Virus record (IMG/VR): IMGVR_UViG_3300042464_000516
Coordinates: 1-55,639 of that record
DNA length: 55,639 nt
DNA from: a virus
Direction: 5' to 3' (one strand)
Both the position numbers and the translations under genes were made by a program. Below, one piece after another: positions 43,930 through 50,694 of the stretch. The notes beneath the pieces were generated by a model. It searched no databases, was not told the DNA's origin, and saw only the letters and a program-made list of their open reading frames with translations. Numbering within the stretch: position 1 is the first letter of the stretch; the number at the start of each line of letters is the position of its first letter.

Positions 43930-44808
43930 CTACTTTTGCTTCCCTAAACTCACCGCATCCCATTCCTTGAACAGATTCTTCAACCACGGGAACATCGGAA
44001 ACTCGCCGCGCTTGGTAGCCATGCAATGCTCGAAAACGGCAACCCCTTTGTAGCTATGCGCGATGCCGAATCCACCCCATTTCGGGGCATCCCCAATTTC
44101 TATCGGGACTCCCGACATTCTGAAGCCTAGCTCAAACGTGAACTTGTCGCCGTGTCCAAGATTAAACCAAACATCGGTATGCTCGTTTAACCAGCCCGTC
44201 CAGCGCAACCCCATCCACCCCTCAACCTTGTCCACTATGAACTGCCCGGTTTCCCATTCCACATCCGGCAGCAACCCGCAATAGGTGTATCCCCAGCGGC
44301 TCGGATGGCACGGCTTAACGTCATTGAAGAATAACGTCTTGCCTTCGCACAACTGGAATATCGTTTCCGGCTTCACCACTGGAAAGCAGTCAGCATCTAT
44401 GAACATGACATGACGCCAGGGGCTATGCGTGACAGCGTAATTCTTCAACACCCACCCGCTCATCTTCCGAACCATGTGCTTCCTTAGGACGTTGAACACG
44501 TTGACCGTTTCTACCCTCATCTCTGCAAAACTTTTCGCGGCCCATACTGGCATCTCCTTCTCGCCTATGTGCCACACCTGTATCGGCAACTCGCACCCCA
44601 ATTCCCGTAGCCTTCGGCATAACACCCAACTCCATGACAGATACTTCCCGCCACCAGCTATCACAATACCGCATCCGGTGCAGTCGGGTGGCTCCGATTC
44701 CAGTAGCCGATTCTTCCTGACATGATTCACCATTGCGCCGCATCGCTGTTCCTCAAATCGAGGCAACCCGATGCTGTCCTTCGCCTGCGTTTCAGCAAGT
44801 GACGGCAT
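43930..44808 (-). CDS. Glycosyltransferase with DxD motif
   Basis: A 292-residue protein. CGIVIAGGGKYLSWSWVLCR begins the nucleotide-binding part, ELPIQVWHIGEKEMPVW follows, and MFIDADCFPVVKP is the D-x-D metal site. This resembles GT71/alpha-mannosyltransferase-like enzymes. It faces the terminase gene tail to tail. It is co-transcribed with the small gene upstream and lies apart from the 35-41 kb glycosyltransferase group, though presumably part of the same glycan task. Confidence 0.72.
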   Translation of the reverse strand: MPSLAETQAKDSIGLPRFEEQRCGAMVNHVRKNRLLESEPPDCTGCGIVIAGGGKYLSWSWVLCRRLRELGCELPIQVWHIGEKEMPVWAAKSFAEMRVETVNVFNVLRKHMVRKMSGWVLKNYAVTHSPWRHVMFIDADCFPVVKPETIFQLCEGKTLFFNDVKPCHPSRWGYTYCGLLPDVEWETGQFIVDKVEGWMGLRWTGWLNEHTDVWFNLGHGDKFTFELGFRMSGVPIEIGDAPKWGGFGIAHSYKGVAVFEHCMATKRGEFPMFPWLKNLFKEWDAVSLGKQK

Positions 44809-44811
44809 ACG

Positions 44812-44970
44812 TTAGATCGAGAACACAGGTTCAGCAGATCGCGCTTCACGTTCCTGCTCCAATTCAGCAAGAAACCGATCCTCGCGCTCACGCCGAAGCT
44901 GCTCGTCAGCCAGTTCATTCAACTGCTCATCAGTCAATTCCCCGGTCAAGATGTCAAACGGTAATCCCAT
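44812..44970 (-). CDS. Small charged helical protein, 52 aa
   Basis: MGLPFDILTGELTDEQLNEL..., followed by an Arg/Glu-rich helix (DEQLRREREDRFLAELEQER). It stops three bases before the glycosyltransferase start and has its own promoter upstream. A similar short Arg/Glu helix occurs in the last plus-strand gene at 55381. Unknown function; probably structural or regulatory. Confidence 0.6.
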   Translation of the reverse strand: MGLPFDILTGELTDEQLNELADEQLRREREDRFLAELEQEREARSAEPVFSI

Positions 44971-44980
44971 ATACGTGTTA

Positions 44981-45026
44981 ACCTTTTACGGGGTTTAACG
45001 ATTACGTCAATACCTTTTATCGGGGT
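44981..45026 (-). promoter_or_regulatory. Promoter flanked by repeated ACCTTTTA-CGGGGT
   Basis: Minus strand: TTGACG (45010-45005) with TAAAAG (44988-44983) at 16 nt. Twelve bases lead to the ATG at 44970. On the plus strand the word ACCTTTTACGGGGT (44981-44994) recurs as ACCTTTTATCGGGGT (45012-45026). One copy overlaps the -10 and one lies just upstream of the -35, a typical operator layout. Confidence 0.5.
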
Positions 45027-45440
45027 GAAGTGCAGCAGGGTTATAGGGATGCAGGGCAGCAGGTGTATCCGGTGTAGAAGGGTTTAGCGGGTTATGGTGA
45101 GACGGGTGCAGCAATCTCCTACTAAAAGAAGATTACTGAAAGAGCTTCGCGGTTTAAAGGAGCCACGGTATGCAGTTTCAACAGTCCTAGCGCGATGGTC
45201 TGACTTTGCCTACGCTTGCCCTGCTTTCGTGGGGCTGACTGTAATCTCTCAGCTTGCGCCGATCAACATTAAGAGGGAAGTGATAGTGATACCCAGCCCT
45301 CTCCATCCATTCGTCGGGGAGTCCTTCTCAGGTTAGTTCCATAGTCGAGGGATAGAACCCCGCCCGATTACACGCTTGGAGCTTCCACCAAGAGGCCGGA
45401 TACGCTGGCCCCGCTCTAGGAGAGTGCTGAAATGCTAGTC
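45027..45440. other. Unassigned 414-nt non-coding stretch
   Basis: No convincing gene. It starts with GGGATGCAG-type words (45046-45054) that recur at 49351 and 49384. Possible pairings: GGGCTG/CAGCCC (45232-45237 with 45294-45299), CTTGG/CCAAG in the 45380s, GGCC/GGCC near 45405. A plus-strand 80-codon frame (45094-45336) and a minus-strand ~39-residue frame are open, but neither resembles a known family. The density of short pairings suggests RNA structure; I could not identify a class and found no tRNA. Confidence 0.4.
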
Positions 45441-45555
45441 CCTAGAAAAACGAAACCCAAACCGGAATCAGCGGTTTGGGTTTCAACTGTCTTGTAGCCC
45501 TAGTTACCCAAGGCATCAGTGCTTTGCTCGCTCCGCTGATTCCGGCTTGCGATCT
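45441..45555 (-). ncRNA. Predicted ~110-nt small RNA with self-complementary terminator loop
   Basis: Minus-strand transcript predicted between a TTGACG promoter (45589) and an intrinsic terminator (45484-45452). Near its 5' end, CCGGAATCAGCGG (45545-45533) is the exact complement of CCGCTGATTCCGG spanning the terminator loop and two base pairs of each arm (45474-45462). The RNA can therefore form either the terminator or a 13-bp alternative pairing, or a loop-loop (pseudoknot) contact while the stem is kept. Both ends lie outside protein genes. The transcript itself is inferred. Confidence 0.5.
45444..45484 (-). terminator. Intrinsic terminator, 12-bp stem and U-run
   Basis: Perfect stem GAAACCCAAACC/GGTTTGGGTTTC with a 9-nt loop (45464-45472). 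On the minus strand it is followed by GTTTTTCT, a U-run. The plus-strand side has no U-run, so termination of leftward transcripts is favoured. Confidence 0.75.
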
Positions 45556-45560
45556 GCACG

Positions 45561-45589
45561 GATACTGCCATGCCCGTTCTATCCGTCAA
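45561..45589 (-). promoter_or_regulatory. Candidate promoter for small RNA
   Basis: Minus strand: TTGACG (45589-45584), 17-nt spacer, AGTATC (45566-45561). The -35 is the same as at other promoters in this genome; the -10 is weak. The transcript would begin near 45555. Confidence 0.4.
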
Positions 45590-45610
45590 ATCTTTTTTCA
45601 ATAAATCTTC

Positions 45611-45639
45611 TTGACCTTGCTAGTAAAGTGCCATATCAC
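45611..45639 (+). promoter_or_regulatory. Promoter of right-arm operon 1
   Basis: TTGACC (45611-45616), 17-nt spacer, TATCAC (45634-45639). The ATG at 45654 follows 14 nt later with no Shine-Dalgarno, giving a leader of only about 7 nt. It is divergent from the small-RNA promoter. Confidence 0.6.
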
Positions 45640-45653
45640 CTACGTCCACACCT

Positions 45654-45839
45654 ATGAAATGCCCACGCTGCAAACTCGTCTGGAAAGTCAAAGCATACGC
45701 CGATGGAGGGAAAATCCGCTGGCGCAAAATGACAAAGGAACAACGCCTCGCATGGGCTGCAAAGATGCAGGAGGGGCGCAGGAAGCAGGTAATCGAAGCA
45801 CGGCTGGCGAAGGAACAAGCTAAAACACAACAACCATGA
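45654..45839 (+). CDS. Small basic CxxC protein, 61 aa
   Basis: MKCPRCKLVWKVKAYADGGK..., with a single CPRC knuckle and a basic helical remainder (QEGRRKQVIEARLAKEQAKT). First gene of right-arm operon 1, coupled to the next by ATGA. Likely nucleic-acid or protein binding. Confidence 0.6.
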   Translation: MKCPRCKLVWKVKAYADGGKIRWRKMTKEQRLAWAAKMQEGRRKQVIEARLAKEQAKTQQP

Positions 45840-46099
45840 ACATACCAAAAATTAACTTCAACGTAGATAAGTATAGGAAAATCTGCCAAAAGCTAGACCC
45901 GATTCTAGCTGAGTCAATCAGTAGCCGAAGCGTGGACGATTGGAACTGTGCGGTAATGGCACTAGCGAGTTCGCTTCTTAGTATGCACATGGACAGCAAG
46001 ACAAGCCTTGAAGATTCCATAAATATGGCGCAGCAGACTATCCAATGTGTGCCGAGCCTCTTTATCGTGATAAGCCAGAGGGAGACCAAGCAACCATGA
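45836..46099 (+). CDS. Hypothetical protein, 87 aa
   Basis: Starts MNIPKINFNVDKYRKICQKL. Mostly helical with scattered Cys (SVDDWNCAVMALASSLLSMH). Overlaps genes on both sides by four bases. No recognised family. Confidence 0.55.
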   Translation: MNIPKINFNVDKYRKICQKLDPILAESISSRSVDDWNCAVMALASSLLSMHMDSKTSLEDSINMAQQTIQCVPSLFIVISQRETKQP

Positions 46100-46152
46100 A
46101 CGAAACCAACCTCAAGACCTTATTCGCATCCGTGAAAGGGGTGACGCTGTGA
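46096..46152 (+). CDS. 18-codon micro-ORF linking two genes
   Basis: MNETNLKTLFASVKGVTL. Its ATG overlaps the preceding stop (ATGA) and its TGA overlaps the next start (GTGA). The double overlap suggests that it is translated as a coupling step even if the peptide has no function. Confidence 0.4.
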   Translation: MNETNLKTLFASVKGVTL

Positions 46153-46415
46153 CCACCACCGAACACCTATCACTCATCGAGTCTAAGTGCGAAGCCAACC
46201 TAGATTATCTGCAACTGTGTCGCAGCGGCGGTGCTCTAATTACAAAAATAGACCTACTTGCCGAAGCTGGATGGAAAAGCACGCTGGCGGCGATTGAGGG
46301 GTTGCGAAAGCTAGCCTTAGAAACAGAGCTTTATCCCGGACATGGCGGAAGCCCGAATGTCCTGCGTGTCATAGACGCAATCATCGCCGCATGGCCCATC
46401 GAACTACTCCAATGA
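46149..46415 (+). CDS. Hypothetical protein, 88 aa
   Basis: GTG start. MTTTEHLSLIESKCEANLDY..., helical with a Gly/Pro turn (ELYPGHGGSPNVLRVIDAII). Coupled to its neighbours by four-base overlaps. Not recognised. Confidence 0.55.
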   Translation: MTTTEHLSLIESKCEANLDYLQLCRSGGALITKIDLLAEAGWKSTLAAIEGLRKLALETELYPGHGGSPNVLRVIDAIIAAWPIELLQ

Positions 46416-46675
46416 ACAATCAACAATGTGCTAATCCAGCTATGACTCCCCACACCTACGACTTCGCGATCTACAACGGCAGGGTCAAGGTCTATGTGGA
46501 CGGCTACGTGATGTTCACGTTCAATCAGATCGATTTTAAGGGCTACTACGCCTACAAGGACGACACGTTGCTGTTCGGCATAGACATCTACCTCGTTGAT
46601 ACGACGATGGAAATCTACTTCAAAACCAAGGAAAACTGGTTCGCAATTCTCGCGCTACTCGACAAAAATCTATGA
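46412..46675 (+). CDS. Hypothetical beta-rich protein, 87 aa
   Basis: Starts MNNQQCANPAMTPHTYDFAI at ATG 46412, which overlaps the previous stop. Rich in Tyr/Phe strands (IYNGRVKVYVDGYVMFTFNQ). Possibly a small beta-barrel. No recognised family. Confidence 0.55.
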   Translation: MNNQQCANPAMTPHTYDFAIYNGRVKVYVDGYVMFTFNQIDFKGYYAYKDDTLLFGIDIYLVDTTMEIYFKTKENWFAILALLDKNL

Positions 46676-46905
46676 ACGAACTATTCCAAATCACCGAAAC
46701 GAAACCGACGAAGCTACAAGCCGCGAGGCGTGCGCTGGCGGATGCAGAGAGAGAGCTTGCCGCAGCAATCGAAAGAGACTTGCCCGAAGGTGATGACGGC
46801 AGGAGCGAGATTGATGATTACGACCGCGCCGTGAACCGCTTTGCCGAACTCGTCAAAGCAGAAGAACTGGCCGAGTTGAACAATTCAAAACAAAACATTG
46901 TATGA
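46672..46905 (+). CDS. Small coiled-coil protein, paralogue of the 1119 gene
   Basis: A 77-residue protein with LQAARRALADAERELAAAIE and YDRAVNRFAELVKAEELAEL, closely matching the minus-strand protein at 1119-1337. Coupled to neighbours by ATGA at both ends. The duplicate suggests a useful small helical factor, perhaps an adaptor; function unknown. Confidence 0.7.
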   Translation: MNELFQITETKPTKLQAARRALADAERELAAAIERDLPEGDDGRSEIDDYDRAVNRFAELVKAEELAELNNSKQNIV

Positions 46906-47030
46906 ACATCATCAAACTAATCACCATCCCGATATGCTTTATCGCGTGGGCAATCCTGACAATAGCTTGGGCAATAGACCGTGAAGAAGGGGAAACTCTC
47001 AAGGAATACATCGCGAAACAAATACTATGA
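46902..47030 (+). CDS. Small membrane protein, 42 aa
   Basis: One transmembrane segment, residues ~4-25 (IKLITIPICFIAWAILTIAW), followed by a charged tail (DREEGETLKEYIAKQ). Overlaps both neighbours by four bases. Function unknown. Confidence 0.6.
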   Translation: MNIIKLITIPICFIAWAILTIAWAIDREEGETLKEYIAKQIL

Positions 47031-47464
47031 TACCAAACGAACGACCAACGCCGCTCACTGATGCGGAATCCTCACGAATTGGCGGACATTCGCAACCAAG
47101 CGACAGGGTGTCTGCCGACTTCGCCCGCACCCTAGAGCAAATGCTCGCAGAGCGGACGGAGGAAAGGGATAAGTGGGCAAACCTTGCCGCGCAATACTCA
47201 GCCGAGCGTGAGCATAACGCAAATATGGCGTTGGCTTACAAAGCAGACTTAGACCTAATGACTCAGGATAGGGACTCGGAGACGCGATGGGCGGCAACGT
47301 ATGTAAAGGAAAAAGACACCGCACTCTCCAAGCTCGCCAAGTGCAGGACGGCGTTGGAGTCAATCGCCAGATACGACAAAGACAGCAAGCACGGCGACGG
47401 GATTTGCCCTTACGGTTGTGACACCCCAGGCATCGCCCGCCAAACCCTAGAAGAAACCAAATGA
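47027..47464 (+). CDS. Coiled-coil protein with C-terminal Cys pair
   Basis: A 145-residue protein. The N-terminus (MIPNERPTPLTDAESSRIGG) is like that of many small phage early proteins. A long helix follows (AERTEERDKWANLAAQYSAE), then an end GDGICPYGCDTPGIAR. Possible scaffold for protein contacts. Coupled to the next gene. Confidence 0.55.
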   Translation: MIPNERPTPLTDAESSRIGGHSQPSDRVSADFARTLEQMLAERTEERDKWANLAAQYSAEREHNANMALAYKADLDLMTQDRDSETRWAATYVKEKDTALSKLAKCRTALESIARYDKDSKHGDGICPYGCDTPGIARQTLEETK

Positions 47465-47814
47465 GCAACGAACTACCACGAACAGACATAACACCTGAGC
47501 TTGCCCGCGACGTAGCTGAGCATGAATGTGAAAAGCTACGCATCGAACTCGCCGCAGTCACCGCAGAGCTGGAGATGTGGCGAGATGGAAGCATAGTTAG
47601 GGAAGAAGATAAGGCCGAGCGGGATGCGCTGAAACACGCGCTAATCGAACTTGAGGCGGCAGCGGAAGCGTATGCAGCAGATCAATCGCGGGCTACCGAT
47701 AGCCGATGCGGGCTTGTTCAGCCGATAACCGTAGAGGACGGCAATCGCCTATTGTCCGCGCTGAAAGCAGCAAACGAACTCTCGGCAATACCGAGACTTG
47801 GAGGCGAACAATGA
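47461..47814 (+). CDS. Hypothetical helical protein, 117 aa
   Basis: MSNELPRTDITPELARDVAE..., with an Ala/Glu-rich helix (LRIELAAVTAELEMWRDGSI). Overlaps genes on both sides by four bases. No recognised domain. Confidence 0.55.
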   Translation: MSNELPRTDITPELARDVAEHECEKLRIELAAVTAELEMWRDGSIVREEDKAERDALKHALIELEAAAEAYAADQSRATDSRCGLVQPITVEDGNRLLSALKAANELSAIPRLGGEQ

Positions 47815-48299
47815 GCGCAACCAACCGTGGCGCAATCCGCCGAGAAGCAGATTTCTACGCCACCCCACTATCAGCATTTACCCAGCTCTTGCCGTATCTG
47901 GACAGGAATCTCGAACATTGGGAGCCATCCTACGGAGACGCAAGACTCGTCACATCCATGCTGGATTACAAAATAGCCGCATTCGGCAACGACCTAAACA
48001 ACGGATACGACTTCCTAAAGGACGACACCCTACGCGAGTGCATCATCACCAACCCGCCCTACTCCATCGCTTTCGAGTTCTGCCAGCACGCAGTAGCTCA
48101 TGCAGACGAAGTATTCATGCTGCTTCGGATCAACTTCCTCGCCAGCCGCAAACGAGCAGCATGGTTTAAGGCAAACGAACCTTCCGCATTATTCGTCCTG
48201 AGCAAACGCCCATGCTTCACGGACAACGGAAAGACAGATGCGACAGACTACGCATGGTTCTATTGGGGCAACAGACACAAGGGAATCATCCATCTATGA
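47811..48299 (+). CDS. DNA adenine methyltransferase-like (NPPY) protein
   Basis: A 162-residue protein. DFYATPLSAFTQLLPYL and EPSYGDARLV form the AdoMet-binding start, and TNPPYS (residues 80-85) is the N6-adenine catalytic motif. The following VFMLLRINFLASRKRAAWF and the end WFYWGNRHKGIIHL are usual in phage-type adenine methyltransferases. The start at 47811 overlaps the preceding stop (ATGA); a longer start lacks support. The typical motif I glycines (P-x-G) are modified to SYGDA. May shield phage DNA from restriction. Confidence 0.78.
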   Translation: MSATNRGAIRREADFYATPLSAFTQLLPYLDRNLEHWEPSYGDARLVTSMLDYKIAAFGNDLNNGYDFLKDDTLRECIITNPPYSIAFEFCQHAVAHADEVFMLLRINFLASRKRAAWFKANEPSALFVLSKRPCFTDNGKTDATDYAWFYWGNRHKGIIHL

Positions 48300-48511
48300 C
48301 CCCAACCCCGCTCACCACCGCAGCCCTTTCTTCCCTCAACAATCAACTGATGACCAAGGCCGACTTCATCCAGTTCGCCCAATCCCTTGAACTCCAACTC
48401 ATCGCAGCATCCCTTGAACGGGACTCCCTGCTACTCGACCACCGCAAAGTCTGCGCAGCCTGCCGGGAACTGGAAAAGTGCAAAACCCCATTACTCAACT
48501 TCCTTGAATAA
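48296..48511 (+). CDS. Hypothetical protein, 71 aa
   Basis: Starts MTPTPLTTAALSSLNNQLMT at ATG 48296, with a C-terminal CAACRELEKC motif. It overlaps the methyltransferase stop (ATGA), and its end overlaps the TTG start of the next gene. Sits between two methyltransferases; role unknown. Confidence 0.55.
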   Translation: MTPTPLTTAALSSLNNQLMTKADFIQFAQSLELQLIAASLERDSLLLDHRKVCAACRELEKCKTPLLNFLE

Positions 48512-49088
48512 CCTACTCCACGATCTCGGCGGCAGTAAGTTCGGCTGCATCCTCGCAGACCCTCCTTGGCAGATATGCACAGGAGGAAAAGGTGGATGGG
48601 GAACGCCTCAAATGCACTACCAAGTTATGCCTACGCCTCAAATAATCAGAGAGCTTCAATGGGTAAAGCCGCTAATAGCGGAACAGGCTAACTGCTATTT
48701 ATGGGTCGTGAATAATAAACTTCAAGACGGCTTGGATTTAATGAAGGAGCTAGGATTTCACTACATAACAAACTTGGTGTGGGTGAAGGACAAAATCGGC
48801 ATGGGGCAATACTTTCGAGGCCAGCACGAACTGCTTCTTTTCGGCAGAAAAGGAAAGCCGATGCCATACAGGTATGAGGCTGGTAAGCGAGTAACTATCT
48901 CAAGCGTCATCTCGGAGCCAAAACAAGATCATAGCAGAAAACCCGATAGCTTTTACTCGATAATCGAACGCATAAGTTACGGCCCATATCTTGAACTATT
49001 CGCCCGCCGAAAACGACCAGGCTGGACTGCATGGGGAAATCAGGTTGAATACGACTTGCTCTCATCCGTTGATAATACACGCATATAA
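48504..49088 (+). CDS. MT-A70-family adenine methyltransferase
   Basis: A 194-residue enzyme with DPPW (residues 19-22; ILADPPWQICTGG), the catalytic motif of MT-A70-type N6-adenine methyltransferases. ELGFHYITNLVWVKDKIGMG and GQHELLLFGRKGKP are typical later blocks. TTG 48504 is chosen because the frame overlaps the end of the preceding gene there; the ATG at 48387 would add 39 residues read off-frame through that gene. Last gene of this operon. The next 1,070 nt are non-coding. Confidence 0.82.
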   Translation: MNNLLHDLGGSKFGCILADPPWQICTGGKGGWGTPQMHYQVMPTPQIIRELQWVKPLIAEQANCYLWVVNNKLQDGLDLMKELGFHYITNLVWVKDKIGMGQYFRGQHELLLFGRKGKPMPYRYEAGKRVTISSVISEPKQDHSRKPDSFYSIIERISYGPYLELFARRKRPGWTAWGNQVEYDLLSSVDNTRI

Positions 49089-50093
49089 ACAATCAATCCC
49101 CCTAACCACCTGATCTATTTTCCCCTGTTGGACAAATATAATCTTGACACGTTTCCATCTTCCAGATTCCCTCGCGTGTAGATCATAAACGCGAAGCGGA
49201 TCATGGCTATATCGGGGAATAGGGATGTCGTGTTGCACCGTTGCACGTAGCACCGTTGCCGCGATCCACTTCAACCGCTCTCCACTTCACCACGGTATAA
49301 GAAAGTGAACGGACGCTCCGTATTCACGGTTGCAGGGTTGCCGAGCAGCAGGGATGCAGGAGTGCGGGGTTGCAGCGGTAATAGGGATGCAGCGGTATCG
49401 GGTTGTCGTGGTTCCGCTGAAAACGGTTTCAGAGGTAAAATCTGCGGGAGGGGTGTTACGGAACCGCATCTCCGCTGATCCGCCCCTCCCGCTAGGGTGG
49501 ATCACCCATTGCTCCGGGCAAAGGGATTCCTTAGCCCCTGCACCACGGCAGCCCCAGCAGCAGCACAGCACCAGCACCAGCACCGGACAGCCCCAGCAGC
49601 AGGAGACAGCGGCAGCAGGCGACAACAGCAGCAGCTATCCACTGAACACGCTCCTCCCCGATATAAGGAGCAGCACCAGCACCGGACAGCACAGCACCAG
49701 CGCGACCAGCGATCCACGGCCCACGCTCGACCACGGATCAGCAGGTGCGGCAGGTGCAGAAATACCCGAAAGACGCAGCACCCACGGCATTGTCTACCAA
49801 TCCGATAGACAATCAGAGGGGATGAACGGTTGAACGGTGCTCGGATGCAGTATGCCCGCAAATGGCAGAAATGGCAGCAGCGCAGAAGAAGCAGGAGACG
49901 CAAACCACCGCATCCCGATCACCCTTCACCACGGCAGCACCGGACAAGCGACAACAGCACCACGGCAGCACCTGGACGACGACACCCGAAGCACCACGGC
50001 AGCCGATGCAGCCGATGCTAAGCGCACCAGAATAGTCAGCGTGACCGAATATCTATTTTCCCGACTTGGCACGGTTTCTGTTTTTCCGCTCTA
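49089..50093. repeat. Repeat-rich non-coding region, possible origin
   Basis: About 1 kb without a convincing gene. Repeats: GGGATGCAG at 49351-49359 and 49384-49392 (also 45046-45054); CACCGTTGC twice near 49236 and 49251; AGCACCAGCACCGGACAGC twice near 49570 and 49672; CACCACGGCAGC four times between 49541 and 50000. A 10-bp stem GCGGGAGGGG/CCCCTCCCGC (49444-49453, 49483-49492) is followed by GGGTG/CACCC. Open frames here read low-complexity sequence and I rejected them. Candidates: origin, packaging or regulatory region. Confidence 0.55.
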
Positions 50094-50122
50094 AACTATT
50101 TTAGTTAAAAAGTGAAATAGTT
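50094..50122. promoter_or_regulatory. Inverted repeat operator candidate
   Basis: AACTATTT-N13-AAATAGTT, two perfect 8-bp arms, ends two bases before the -35 of the right-arm promoter. Likely repressor or activator site. Confidence 0.5.
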
Positions 50123-50123
50123 A

Positions 50124-50152
50124 TTGACGGCAGACGTGCACCGTGTAGATTC
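50124..50152 (+). promoter_or_regulatory. Promoter of right-arm operon 2
   Basis: TTGACG (50124-50129) with TAGATT (50146-50151) at 16 nt, or AGATTC at 17 nt. The GTG at 50159 follows 7 nt after TAGATT, close to the leaderless spacing seen at 5561, 8025 and 41107. Confidence 0.6.
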
Positions 50153-50158
50153 CCCTAC

Positions 50159-50674
50159 GTGAGAACATTCAACATCCACCAACAAAAACCACTTATGAAA
50201 CACTCCACCCAACTAGCCGATATACTAGCGGACGCATATATCAGCGACAAACCCGCACCCGGCCACGCTTGCGACAAATGCGGACACATCACGCACGACG
50301 GCATTGAGACTTTGCAACACTTGATCGAGTGCGCGAAGCCCGCCGCCGCCGCGCTTGCTATGCAGCGCAAACACAACCAGCAACAAGCCGCCCTTGGAGC
50401 TTGCGTCATCCTCACGCCAGGCGACCCCGCAGAGCGCGATCCCGATTTGATGGCCGAGCGCATAGCAGCGCAAAAGGCGATCTATCTCGCAGAAATGGAA
50501 AAGCGCAACACGGCAGCACAGACCGCACAGCCCAACAACGACAGCACCCGCAAAACCTACGTTGCCGAATACATGAACGGAAAGACCCGCCGCTTCAAGT
50601 GCCGCACCTACGCCGAAGCCGTGCAAAAGGCACACGCCGTCTCTCCCGCAGTAGCAGACATCACCGAACTCTAA
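50159..50674 (+). CDS. Zinc-finger-like protein, 171 aa
   Basis: The frame starts GTG 50159 (leaderless) or ATG 50195 (MKHSTQLADILADAYISDKP). HACDKCGHITHDGIETLQHLIEC near residue 37-60 gives C-x2-C with later His and Cys, a zinc-finger-like pattern. The rest is Ala/Gln-rich, with a C-terminal TRRFKCRTYAEAVQKAHAVS. Probably the first gene of right-arm operon 2. Not a known family. Confidence 0.6.
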   Translation: MRTFNIHQQKPLMKHSTQLADILADAYISDKPAPGHACDKCGHITHDGIETLQHLIECAKPAAAALAMQRKHNQQQAALGACVILTPGDPAERDPDLMAERIAAQKAIYLAEMEKRNTAAQTAQPNNDSTRKTYVAEYMNGKTRRFKCRTYAEAVQKAHAVSPAVADITEL

Positions 50675-50694
50675 ACCATAACCCTTTTAACGCA

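Noticed and set aside
45094-45336. 80-codon plus-strand frame in the 45-kb gap
   Set aside because: No recognisable protein pattern, isolated from operons, overlaps possible RNA pairings. Kept as part of the unassigned stretch.
45340-45440. tRNA-like T-arm (CGGGG-TTCTATC-CCTCG) on the minus strand
   Set aside because: No matching acceptor or D arm; the loop lacks the usual purine at its fourth position; no cloverleaf can be drawn.
45420-45460. Hammerhead-like core (CTGA...CGAAAC) near the terminator
   Set aside because: The CTGATGA box is absent and the three stems cannot be formed.
49144-49172. Perfect TTGACA box on plus strand
   Set aside because: No acceptable -10 at 16-18 nt (TTCCCT) and no gene follows for 1 kb.
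49062-49274. 70-codon minus-strand frame overlapping the end of the MT-A70 gene
   Set aside because: Opposite to the operon, no promoter and no family signal.
49330-49833. 167-codon plus frame rich in Gln/Ser/Thr, with overlapping frames on both strands
   Set aside because: Low-complexity translation of CAG/CAC repeats; several frames are equally open; no start context or family resemblance.
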